The translations under genes and the position numbers were made by a program. From SIG77 sp045589595 (GTDB lineage Bacteria > Verrucomicrobiota > Lentisphaeria > Victivallales > UBA1829), in contig JAZNPK010000024.1 in the NCBI GenBank assembly GCA_045589595.1, forward strand, positions 1 to 64,000: a stretch of DNA of 64,000 bases, read 5' to 3'. Shown piece by piece: positions 57,192 to 64,000 of the stretch (the first letter of the stretch is position 1; each line of letters starts with the position of its first letter). Under the pieces are notes generated by a model. It searched no databases. It saw only the letters and a list, made by a program, of their open reading frames with translations, and was not told where the DNA came from.

Positions 57192-57998
57192 TTACGCCAG
57201 TTCTGCGTATCCGCCTGCGGGCACGGCAACGGCGTTGCCTTCGTTATCCTGAACCCATACGGTGATGGCGCCGGGATTAAAGACCGTATGCAGATCCATG
57301 GAGAACCGGAGATTGCGGAACGCCTGAATATAATCACAGATCTCGATATTGGTTGCATACCAGACGGTATCGCCGTGACCTTTCATCAATTTGCAGAAGT
57401 TTTCCAGAATGAACCAGTTCTTTGCGTTTTCATATTCGTAGGCGTGACCCCAGATGTAGAGCATGTGTGTGCCGTACCAGCCGGGCGTTTTGAGGAATGT
57501 CTCGCCCCGTTCCTGAATATCGCCGTTGTGATGAGTGGTGGGATCCCATTCCAGAAAATCGTCGGGCATATAAGTTGTCCGGCTGTTTCTGACGGTGCGG
57601 CAGTAAGCGATCCCCAGAGCGCGGAGAATATTTTTGACATCGGGGCTGAATGTGCCGTAGGGATAAGCCATACCGCGTACCAGTGTTCCGGCTGCTTTTT
57701 CCAGTACCAGACGGTCGGTGCGGATATCTTCCACCACGCATTGCAGGGGCAGTTTTTCTTCAAAGGGGTGTTCAAAACCGTGACATGCCACTTCGTGACC
57801 GCGGTCGATGAACAGGGGTTTGACTTCATCGGCGGTGACTTTTCCTTCGCGCTGAAGCATTTTTCCGCAGAAATTGAATGTTCCTTTCAGACCTGCTTCC
57901 GTAAGAATGTCTGCAACTCTGATGTCTGTGCGGTTGCCATCGTCATAACTGAAGGTCAGAACAAGGCGTCTGCCTTCCGGAAAAAGATAGTTGATCAT
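57192..57998 (-). CDS. Polysaccharide deacetylase-family protein (NodB homology)
   Basis: A 268-residue protein with the NodB fold (PF01522). Metal and catalytic positions are visible: Asp19-Asp20 in FSYDDGN and the HxxxH pair His73/His77 in ACHGFEH. A later RGMAYPYGTFS supplies the usual Arg-Tyr-Pro-Gly-like motif, and LYIWGHAYEY resembles the final His loop. It removes acetyl groups from sugars or acts on other C-N bonds. No signal peptide is present, so the substrate is cytoplasmic. GGAAGGAA lies about 10 bases ahead. It lies between an unknown 363-residue protein gene and a GNAT gene. Confidence 0.87.
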   Translation of the reverse strand: MINYLFPEGRRLVLTFSYDDGNRTDIRVADILTEAGLKGTFNFCGKMLQREGKVTADEVKPLFIDRGHEVACHGFEHPFEEKLPLQCVVEDIRTDRLVLEKAAGTLVRGMAYPYGTFSPDVKNILRALGIAYCRTVRNSRTTYMPDDFLEWDPTTHHNGDIQERGETFLKTPGWYGTHMLYIWGHAYEYENAKNWFILENFCKLMKGHGDTVWYATNIEICDYIQAFRNLRFSMDLHTVFNPGAITVWVQDNEGNAVAVPAGGYAELA

Positions 57999-58019
57999 TT
58001 TGGAATATTCCTTCCGGTT

Positions 58020-59111
58020 TTATTGAATGACAAGTCTTGCGCCGTATCTGCCAAGTTGACGGTTCGCCCAGCGGGCAAATTCTGTCAGAGCCGGTCTGTC
58101 CCAATGCAGCAGCGTTTTGAGTTTCGCCCGGTCCATGTGTGCCGCAGAACCGCAAACATGTTCCGGGACATTGATGACGGCAAAAACATCACCTTCCTGC
58201 GCATCGGCAAATTGCTGCCGCACCCATTTTTTCAAGGCGTTCAGCGCAGGTGCAGAGGAGAAACAGACTGCGCCGGAGCCGGTGGAAAGGGCGGCACTCT
58301 GCCATTTCTGTGCTGATGCATCGAAGACGGCTTTGTACGGCGTATCAGTTGTCTGCTCCTGACTTTTTTCACGGCTGATCAGAGAGAAATGAAGCCGCCA
58401 GTCCCGACCGTCCGGGGGGAGGGCGTCTTCTGTTTCCGGCACGAATGTGTACAACTGCCAGTCGAACCGGAAAGTGCCGTCCTGACGGGTGATGGTGTAA
58501 CGGGAAGAACCGGAAATACGGCTGGCATTGATCCAGCGCCAGATGGTTTCGCCCAGTTCAAATGTGAGGCTGTCGCCCTGTTCAGTTATCACGGCAAAAC
58601 GCAGGGGCGGACATGCGTCATCAAAGATCACCGCGCCGTCTGCGGTATCGGCAGCTTTGCATTTCTGCGGAGCGGGGACCGCACCGGGCGTAGCCGGAAC
58701 AGGCGTGATCTCAACGGTGCTGACCGGACCGGAGAAGACCAGTCCGCCGGCGGAAACGGATTCCATTTTGAAGGAATGACGGAGCATGAAAGATGTCTGG
58801 ACCGTCAGGTCATTCCCGTTGAAACGGAAGGTCCTGTCTGTTTGCGGTTCCGTGCCGAATGGGACGGGATTTTCCGTATCGAGAGACAGTTCTTCGCCGG
58901 TTTCGGAAACGTGATGTTTTCTGCGTCCGCGCAGTGTGAGCGCTTCGGAATGATCGCCGAATTGCGCAAAGAGCGACACAACTTTCAATCCGGACGCCGT
59001 TTCAAATTCAAATCTGCCGTACTCCGGCTCATCCATACGGAATACGGAATTGCCGCCGTCTGTGGAAAAACGGACTTCGCCGTTATTGTTCTGAATGTTC
59101 CAGTCAAGCAT
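58020..59111 (-). CDS. Hypothetical protein, 363 residues
   Basis: I do not recognise this protein. It is soluble-looking, has no signal peptide or membrane segment and is rich in beta-strand-like alternation (for example FRFNGNDLTVQTSFML and RYTITRQDGTFRFDWQLYTF), with a Pro/Ala-rich stretch near residue 135-150. A C-terminal 100 residues look helical and end RYGARLVIQ. GAGGTGAT lies 7 bases before the ATG, and it shares one base with the nitroreductase stop. Beta-rich layout beside a polysaccharide deacetylase suggests a carbohydrate-related role, as inference only. Confidence 0.65.
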   Translation of the reverse strand: MLDWNIQNNNGEVRFSTDGGNSVFRMDEPEYGRFEFETASGLKVVSLFAQFGDHSEALTLRGRRKHHVSETGEELSLDTENPVPFGTEPQTDRTFRFNGNDLTVQTSFMLRHSFKMESVSAGGLVFSGPVSTVEITPVPATPGAVPAPQKCKAADTADGAVIFDDACPPLRFAVITEQGDSLTFELGETIWRWINASRISGSSRYTITRQDGTFRFDWQLYTFVPETEDALPPDGRDWRLHFSLISREKSQEQTTDTPYKAVFDASAQKWQSAALSTGSGAVCFSSAPALNALKKWVRQQFADAQEGDVFAVINVPEHVCGSAAHMDRAKLKTLLHWDRPALTEFARWANRQLGRYGARLVIQ

Positions 59112-59620
59112 CAGTCTATCACCTCAAAAAGTTCGTTGTCGGGCTTGTTTCCGCGGGGCGATGCCGCTTTTGCCGGATGCCCCAGCGCAGAAAGAGCCAC
59201 CACGCTCCAGGGCGCGGTTATGTTCAAAAGTTCATTGATTTCCTTCCGCGGAAAGGCTCCGATCCAACATGCGCCCAGCCCTTCCGCCGCCGCAGCGAGC
59301 TGCACATGCTCCATGGCGATCCCGATATCCAGTTCAATAATGGATTCGCCGCCGTCCATACGATGCCACGCCGCATCACTGTTGCCCACCGCCGCCACGA
59401 TCACCGCAGGCTGATCAAGCCAGCCATAGGGATAATACGAGGCGATCTTTTTCCGCAGTTCCCCGTTCCGGATGAACAGAAAACGGAACGGCTGGAAATT
59501 ACAGCCGCTGGGCGCAAGGCGCACCGCCTCCATGATCCGGGCGATGGCTTCATCTGAAACCGGTTCCGCAGTATAGGACCGGATGCTTCTGCGATTTTTC
59601 AGGACTTCATAAAATTCCAT
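59111..59620 (-). CDS. Nitroreductase-family protein
   Basis: A 169-residue FMN-dependent oxidoreductase of the nitroreductase family (PF00881). The N-terminal FMN-binding RRSIRSYTAEPVSDE and SGCNFQPFRFLFI are typical, and GLGACWIGAFP near residue 135 is the second FMN-contact region. It would use NAD(P)H to reduce quinones, nitro compounds or flavins. GGAGGT lies 8 bases before the ATG. It starts 18 bp after murJ. The relative length (169) fits the short subgroup. Confidence 0.9.
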   Translation of the reverse strand: MEFYEVLKNRRSIRSYTAEPVSDEAIARIMEAVRLAPSGCNFQPFRFLFIRNGELRKKIASYYPYGWLDQPAVIVAAVGNSDAAWHRMDGGESIIELDIGIAMEHVQLAAAAEGLGACWIGAFPRKEINELLNITAPWSVVALSALGHPAKAASPRGNKPDNELFEVID

Positions 59621-59638
59621 GTGGCAATACCTCCAGAT

Positions 59639-61270
59639 TTATGTTTTTTTCTTTTTCAGCCGGGTCAGGATGCGGCCTGTGATCATTTCCAGTTCCGGCA
59701 TCCGGAACAGCAGTGCCCCGGCAAAATAAAGGAGTCCGTAGAGTGCCGCCGTTCCGGGAACGAACAGCCATGTGTCACGCAGGACCCACGAAAGCGGGAT
59801 CACTGCAAAAAACGGACAAAGTGTTATTGTGAAAAGTTTTCCGAGAAAGATCAGTGTCTGCCGGATCGGGACCGGCATCTGCATTTTTTTCTTCAGCAGG
59901 ATCAGCAGCAATGAATTGTTCAACACCGATGCCAATACCGTGGCGAGAGCGATCCCGCCCTGACGCAGGGGAAACATCAATGCAAAATTCAGAACAATAT
60001 TGAACCCGATTGCGATCAGTCCCGTAATGAACGGCGTTTTCATATCTTTCTGCGCTGTGAACGACGCATTGGTCACTTTCAGCAGCGCAAAAAACGGGAT
60101 CCCGAACACCGCATACTGAAACGCCTGAGCCGTCTGTTCCAACGCCGTTTCAGAGAACGCGCCGCGCACATAAACAAAGTTCAGCAGCTCACGGGAGAAG
60201 GCAAACATGAAAAACGCCATGGGCAGCGTGAGAAACAGCAGATTCCGCATGGACAGCCCCATCACACCGAAAAATTTTTCCCGGTCCCGATCCGCCGCCG
60301 CATGAGACATTTCCGTCAGTGCCACTGTGCCGAATGCAAAGGCGAACACCCCCACCGGCAGCAGTACCAGCCGGTCACTGTAATACAGCGCCGATGTGGC
60401 ATAATTGCCGATCTCCCCTGCAAATTTCGGGATGTTCCCCGCGATCAGACGGTCGCATTGAGTGCTGATAATGTGCGCGCCCGCTGCCACGATCCCCGGC
60501 AGGGCAAGGGTGAAAATCTCTTTCACAGAGGCGAGATCTTTCCAGACGCTTCCGGTGAATGATAATTGCATCTTGTTCTTTTTCAAGAGGTAAAGCATAT
60601 AAAGAAATTCAATGATCCCCGCTGCCAGCACCGAAAAGGAAAGAGCCTTGACTTTGTCGATCCCTTCAGAAAATACCGGACAGAGAAAATACAGCGCCCC
60701 GATGATGATGATGTTCTGCAGAATGGCAGTCAGGGACGGCAGAAAATAAACCCGGAGCATATTCAGACAGGACATCATGACCCCCACCGCGCAGATGAAG
60801 ATGGAGTAGGGCATCACGATGGGCGTCAGCAGCGCCGCCGTCCGCCAGATGGGCGATGTGAAAAAGTCATTTACCGCCAGCAGAAACAGGGGCAGGGCGA
60901 TGAGTACGGTCAAACCGCACAGCAGCAGCGAAAGATAGATCAGCAGCGTGGTGAATTTCCGTCTGGCATACGCTTCGCCCTGTTCTTTCAAAGTGCGGGT
61001 GAGAATGGGGACGATCGCCTGTCCCAGCGCACCTTCGCCGAGGATCTGACGGAACATATTCGCCCAGCCGGACGCCTGTACCCATGCAGACATCAGGACG
61101 CCGCCGCCCAGAATCGCACTCAGAAAGATGTCGCGGGTGAACCCGAGGATACGGCTCATCAGTACGGATGCGGAAAGCGCACCCGCACTCTGCAGAAACG
61201 ACCGTTGTCCGTTTTTTGCCGGAGGCTCAGACGGAGAACCGGACGAACACGTTGTCGCCGTCCTGGACAA
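59639..61270 (-). CDS. murJ: Lipid II flippase MurJ
   Basis: A 543-residue MviN/MurJ integral membrane protein (about 14 helices), which flips the peptidoglycan precursor lipid II across the inner membrane. Family segments are MSRILGFTRDIFLSAILGGG near residue 38 and FRQILGEGALGQAIVPIL near 73, with Arg and Asp residues essential in E. coli MurJ. The start is a TTG at 61270 with AAGGAA 6 bases ahead; it lies 44 bp inside the end of ychF. The first 37 residues are Ser/Pro/Ala-rich and extend beyond the family core. A start at 61159 would remove part of helix 1 surroundings, so it is less likely. Confidence 0.9.
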   Translation of the reverse strand: MSRTATTCSSGSPSEPPAKNGQRSFLQSAGALSASVLMSRILGFTRDIFLSAILGGGVLMSAWVQASGWANMFRQILGEGALGQAIVPILTRTLKEQGEAYARRKFTTLLIYLSLLLCGLTVLIALPLFLLAVNDFFTSPIWRTAALLTPIVMPYSIFICAVGVMMSCLNMLRVYFLPSLTAILQNIIIIGALYFLCPVFSEGIDKVKALSFSVLAAGIIEFLYMLYLLKKNKMQLSFTGSVWKDLASVKEIFTLALPGIVAAGAHIISTQCDRLIAGNIPKFAGEIGNYATSALYYSDRLVLLPVGVFAFAFGTVALTEMSHAAADRDREKFFGVMGLSMRNLLFLTLPMAFFMFAFSRELLNFVYVRGAFSETALEQTAQAFQYAVFGIPFFALLKVTNASFTAQKDMKTPFITGLIAIGFNIVLNFALMFPLRQGGIALATVLASVLNNSLLLILLKKKMQMPVPIRQTLIFLGKLFTITLCPFFAVIPLSWVLRDTWLFVPGTAALYGLLYFAGALLFRMPELEMITGRILTRLKKKKT

Positions 61271-62327
61271 TGTATTCCTTCCCTTCGATGCGGAGTTTGC
61301 CCGCCAGTTTCGCTTCGTTCCAGCCGCCGAGACTCATAATATCGTCGTAGGAAACAACTTCCATACGGATGAAGCCGCGGAGCATATCCGTGTGGATCTT
61401 TCCCGCCGCTTCCGGTGCGCTCATGCCCCGGGTGATGGTCCATGCATGGGCTTCTGTGGGACCCGCCGTGAAGAATGTGATGTAATCCAGCAGACGGTAT
61501 CCCGTATGGATCACGCGTTCCAGACCGCTTTCGGTGACGCCCAGATCTTCCAGAAATACAGCCGCTTCCTCCGGATCGAGTTGTCCGAGTTCCTCTTCCA
61601 GTTTCGCGCAGACCGGCACGACTTCCATACCGTGTTTCGCCGCCGTTTCGATCAGTTCCTTTGAGATGTCGTCCTTGCCGAAGGAACGGAACGCCGTTTC
61701 ATCCACATTGGCGCAGACAAATGCCGGCATGGTGGTCAGCATCTGGAGGGAATTGACGATGGTGCGGGTCTTGGGATCTTCCTTGTTCCAAGTGGGGATC
61801 CTGCCGTTTTCCAGATCGGCGATGAAGGACTGGATGATCTCCAGTTCCAATTTCGTATCCGGGTCGCCGGAACGGAGAAGTTTCCGGGATTTTTCCATTT
61901 TGTTCTGAAGAAAATCAAGGTCTGCCAGCATCAGTTCCGTCAGGATCAGTTCCAGATCGCGGGAGGGATTCAGGGAGCCGGAAACATGGACCACGTCCGG
62001 ATCGGCAAACAGGCGCACCACATGGGCAATGGCATCCACGCCGCGGATGTGACCGAGGAACTGATTGCCGAGACCCTGTCCCTGACTGGCTCCTTCCACC
62101 AGACCGGCAATGTCGATGAACTTCATCGTCGCAGGGACGACTTTGGCGGATTTTTCCAGTTTCGCCAGTTCATCCAGCCGTTTGTCCGGCACGGGAACGA
62201 TCCCCGTATTCGGTTCAATGGTGCAGAAGGGGAAGTTGGCGGCGGCGGCACCGCCGTGTGAAAGTGCGTTGAAAAGGGTGGATTTTCCCACATTGGGCAA
62301 TCCGACAAATCCGCAAGCGAAACCCAT
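61227..62327 (-). CDS. ychF: Redox-regulated ATPase YchF
   Basis: A 366-residue OBG-type P-loop protein that binds ribosomes and hydrolyses ATP rather than GTP. The P-loop is GLPNVGKSTLFNAL, switch sequence is DIAGLVEGASQGQGLGN, and the base-specificity motif is CANVDE in place of NKxD, the YchF hallmark. The C-terminal TGS domain ends VQDGDNVFVRFSV. GGAGG lies before the ATG. It heads the long minus-strand run and overlaps murJ by 44 bp. Confidence 0.95.
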   Translation of the reverse strand: MGFACGFVGLPNVGKSTLFNALSHGGAAAANFPFCTIEPNTGIVPVPDKRLDELAKLEKSAKVVPATMKFIDIAGLVEGASQGQGLGNQFLGHIRGVDAIAHVVRLFADPDVVHVSGSLNPSRDLELILTELMLADLDFLQNKMEKSRKLLRSGDPDTKLELEIIQSFIADLENGRIPTWNKEDPKTRTIVNSLQMLTTMPAFVCANVDETAFRSFGKDDISKELIETAAKHGMEVVPVCAKLEEELGQLDPEEAAVFLEDLGVTESGLERVIHTGYRLLDYITFFTAGPTEAHAWTITRGMSAPEAAGKIHTDMLRGFIRMEVVSYDDIMSLGGWNEAKLAGKLRIEGKEYIVQDGDNVFVRFSV

Positions 62328-62380
62328 GATCTGTATCCTCCGGGGTAATTCGATTTTAATTTAAAAAAAGACTCACGCAA

Positions 62381-62408
62381 AAGATACCACATTTTTTCAA
62401 AATTTCAA
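62381..62408 (-). promoter_or_regulatory. Predicted promoter of the ychF operon, head to head with murD promoter
   Basis: Minus strand: TTGAAA (62403-62408), 16 bp, TATCTT (62381-62386). Two bases separate it from the murD -35 box. Confidence 0.62.
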
Positions 62409-62410
62409 CT

Positions 62411-62438
62411 TTGATTTTTATAAAATCGCGTGTATTTT
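62411..62438 (+). promoter_or_regulatory. Predicted promoter of murD
   Basis: TTGATT (62411-62416), 16 bp, TATTTT (62433-62438). murD start at 62465. Confidence 0.6.
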
Positions 62439-62464
62439 ACAGAAACTTGAATACGGAGTGCCTT

Positions 62465-63802
62465 ATGAAATATTTTGATGTCCTCGTTGCCGGTTACGGC
62501 GTCAGCGGAAAATCAGCTGTGAATCTGTCATGTTTTTTGAAGAAAACAACCGCCGTTATCGATGAGCGGGCGGTCTCCCCTGATGATGTGCCGCCGGGAG
62601 TGGAAATACTGGATCAGTACAATGCGGCGGAGCCGCTGCCGTTCCGTGCAGGTACGGCGGTGATCAGCCCCGGCATCCGTGCGGGGAATCCGCTGCTGGA
62701 ACAGATCGCGGCGGCGTCTGACCGGGTGACCGGTGAGCTCGCTTTTGCGGCGGCGGAGACGGCGTGTCCTCTTGTGGGGATCACCGGGACCAATGGAAAA
62801 ACCACCACCACGGAGCTGACCACGGCGTTGTTTCAGGCGTTGGGGGAAAAGGCGGAGGCGGCAGGGAATATCGGGGCTGGATTGAGTGACGGCGTCATTG
62901 CCGCCCGGAAGGGGGAAGTGGAGCGGCTGATCGTGGAAGTCAGTTCCTTTCAGATGGAATACGGCGCGATCCCTGTTCAGGCGGCTGCGGTGCTGAATCT
63001 TGCCAGTGATCACATCGACCGGCATGGAACGGCGGACGCGTATGCGCAGTTGAAATTTTCGCTGGCGAACGCAGCGGAAAAAGCCGTGGTGCTGAATGCA
63101 AATCTGCAGGGGGAACGGAAGAAATTTCTCCGTGATGGTCTGCCGGTCATCACGTTTTCCGCGTGGATGCCGGATGCGGATCTGACGCTGGAAAACGGTA
63201 AAGATATCTGTTATAAAAAATCCGTTATTTTATCGGTTGATGAATGTCGTTTGAAGGGGCGTCACAATGTGGAAAATATGATGGCTGCCCTTGCTCTCGT
63301 GGCGGCGGTGAAGGGGGAGGGCGTGCTGAAGGATGAACGGATCCGTCAGGCGCTCCGGGATTTTCAGCCGGATCACCACCGGGCGGAATGTTTTCTGGAG
63401 CGGGACGGCATCCGTTTTGTGGATGATTCCAAGGCGACCAATCCCCACGCGGTGAATGCGGCGCTGGATCTTTTTTCTGATCCGGCGGGCGGAAAAAATA
63501 TTCTTCTGCTGCTGGGCGGATTGGACAAGGATATGGATTTTGCGGAGCTGATCCCCCATCTCGGCAGTGTGAAAAAAATCTATCTGGCGGGACAATGCCG
63601 GGCGAAGATCAAAGCCGCGCTGGACGGTGTCTGCCCGATGGAGGACTGCGGCAGGTTTGACGATGCCGCCGCCGCCATGTGCCGCGATGCCGTGTCCGGC
63701 GATGTGGTGCTGCTTTCTCCGGCAACCGCCAGTATGGATGAATTCCGGAACTACAAAGAGCGCGGCGACCGTTTCAAAGCGGTCTGCACCGGAAAACTTT
63801 GA
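62465..63802 (+). CDS. murD: UDP-N-acetylmuramoyl-L-alanine--D-glutamate ligase
   Basis: A 445-residue Mur ligase that adds D-Glu to UDP-MurNAc-Ala in peptidoglycan synthesis. The N-terminal Rossmann-like domain starts DVLVAGYGVSGKSAV. The ATP loop is GITGTNGKTTTTEL. The central metal/ATP site includes EVSSFQMEY, NLASDHIDRHG and later HRAECFLERDGIRFVDDSKATNPHA. C-terminal LLSPATASMDEFRNYKERGDRF is diagnostic of MurD. CGGAG lies 9 bases before the ATG at 62465; a frame from 62411 overlaps the promoter. Gene is alone here, not in a dcw cluster, and divergent from ychF-murJ. Confidence 0.94.
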   Translation: MKYFDVLVAGYGVSGKSAVNLSCFLKKTTAVIDERAVSPDDVPPGVEILDQYNAAEPLPFRAGTAVISPGIRAGNPLLEQIAAASDRVTGELAFAAAETACPLVGITGTNGKTTTTELTTALFQALGEKAEAAGNIGAGLSDGVIAARKGEVERLIVEVSSFQMEYGAIPVQAAAVLNLASDHIDRHGTADAYAQLKFSLANAAEKAVVLNANLQGERKKFLRDGLPVITFSAWMPDADLTLENGKDICYKKSVILSVDECRLKGRHNVENMMAALALVAAVKGEGVLKDERIRQALRDFQPDHHRAECFLERDGIRFVDDSKATNPHAVNAALDLFSDPAGGKNILLLLGGLDKDMDFAELIPHLGSVKKIYLAGQCRAKIKAALDGVCPMEDCGRFDDAAAAMCRDAVSGDVVLLSPATASMDEFRNYKERGDRFKAVCTGKL

Positions 63803-63868
63803 AAAGTAACCATCCGTGAATTTTTAACATCCTTTTTTGAAAAAAACAGAAAATGGCTTGACCGGCAC

Positions 63869-63896
63869 TTGCTTTTTTGATATGTCATGCTATAAT
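63869..63896 (+). promoter_or_regulatory. Predicted promoter of the truncated last gene
   Basis: TTGCTT (63869-63874), 16 bp, consensus TATAAT (63891-63896). Confidence 0.6.
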
Positions 63897-63960
63897 TAGT
63901 GTGTGATAATATTAAAATAACATGTACTCGCAAGGGCGAAAACATTGAAAGGTCACAGCC

Positions 63961-64000
63961 ATGACGAAGAAAAAAGCCAGTTTTTTCCGCTTGGAAGATC
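63961..64000 (+). CDS. Start of a gene cut by the window edge
   Basis: An ATG at 63961 preceded by GAAAGG (about 9 bases) opens a frame reading MTKKKASFFRLED and running off the window. A promoter lies about 65 bases upstream. Too little is visible to name it. Confidence 0.5.
   Translation, partial: MTKKKASFFRLED

Overview
The 64-kb window is ordinary chromosomal DNA of a Gram-negative-type bacterium of roughly 54% GC. It is densely packed with metabolic and housekeeping genes. I see no rRNA, tRNA, CRISPR array, phage or insertion sequence. Several features point to the Lentisphaerae (Victivallales) or a close relative in the Planctomycetes-Verrucomicrobia-Chlamydiae group: exported DUF4838 and DUF4091 glycosidase-like proteins, stand-alone secretin-like proteins, many small lipoproteins and a NifU/NifS cluster without nitrogenase. 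This placement is inference from gene content, not from a marker tree.

Layout. 1-262: a GC-rich hairpin island, possibly a contig edge. 263-5143: aspartate aminotransferase, then an EtfB-EtfA-FAD oxidase operon that looks like an electron-confurcating lactate (or other 2-hydroxyacid) dehydrogenase. 5.2-10.4 kb: lipoprotein, trmL, PP2C phosphatase, HAD phosphatase, Na/Pi cotransporter and ABM protein. 10.5-13.1 kb: queH, a TIM-barrel isomerase and a NamZ-like muramidase. 13.2-17.1 kb: potABCD polyamine importer. 17.4-25.1 kb: carbohydrate block (DUF4838, DUF4091, zinc alcohol dehydrogenase, esterase, SDR). 25.3-28.2 kb: Cys-rich lipoprotein and nifU-nifS. 28.3-32.9 kb: an orphan MsmK-type ATPase, then HTH protein, TPR lipoprotein and dnaG. 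32.9-38.2 kb: a minus-strand block with acyltransferase, amidohydrolase, a PEPVK-repeat membrane protein, an exported protein and an EamA transporter. 38.4-43.1 kb: argC, two secretin-like genes, feoA. 43.2-47.3 kb: nadC, ymdB, pheA and a split chromate transporter. 47.4-52.7 kb: proA, mtaB, TM2 protein, nagB-nagA. 52.8-62.3 kb: minus-strand DUF2156, GNAT, icd, then a long run from ychF and murJ through to a HI0933 flavoprotein. 62.4-64 kb: murD and the first codons of one further gene.

Non-coding structure is the most striking part. Gene ends repeatedly carry a long outer inverted repeat (11-24 bp or more) that encloses three separate hairpins, giving a cloverleaf-like fold. Eight clear cases were found, at 8032, 9979, 17232, 23268, 29438, 43087, 50110 and 52657. 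Their sequences look unrelated while the architecture is kept, and most contain opposed A- and T-tracts suited to bidirectional termination. Separately, 25 promoters fit one pattern (TTGAAA-like box, 16 or 17 bp, TATATT-like box). In three divergent gene pairs the two -35 boxes lie head to head only 1-2 bp apart.

Together the genes suggest a fermentative, carbohydrate- and amino-sugar-degrading anaerobe. Extracellular or periplasmic sugar hydrolysis, GlcNAc-6-P use through NagAB and muropeptide recycling would feed it, and Etf-based electron confurcation would handle 2-hydroxyacid oxidation.
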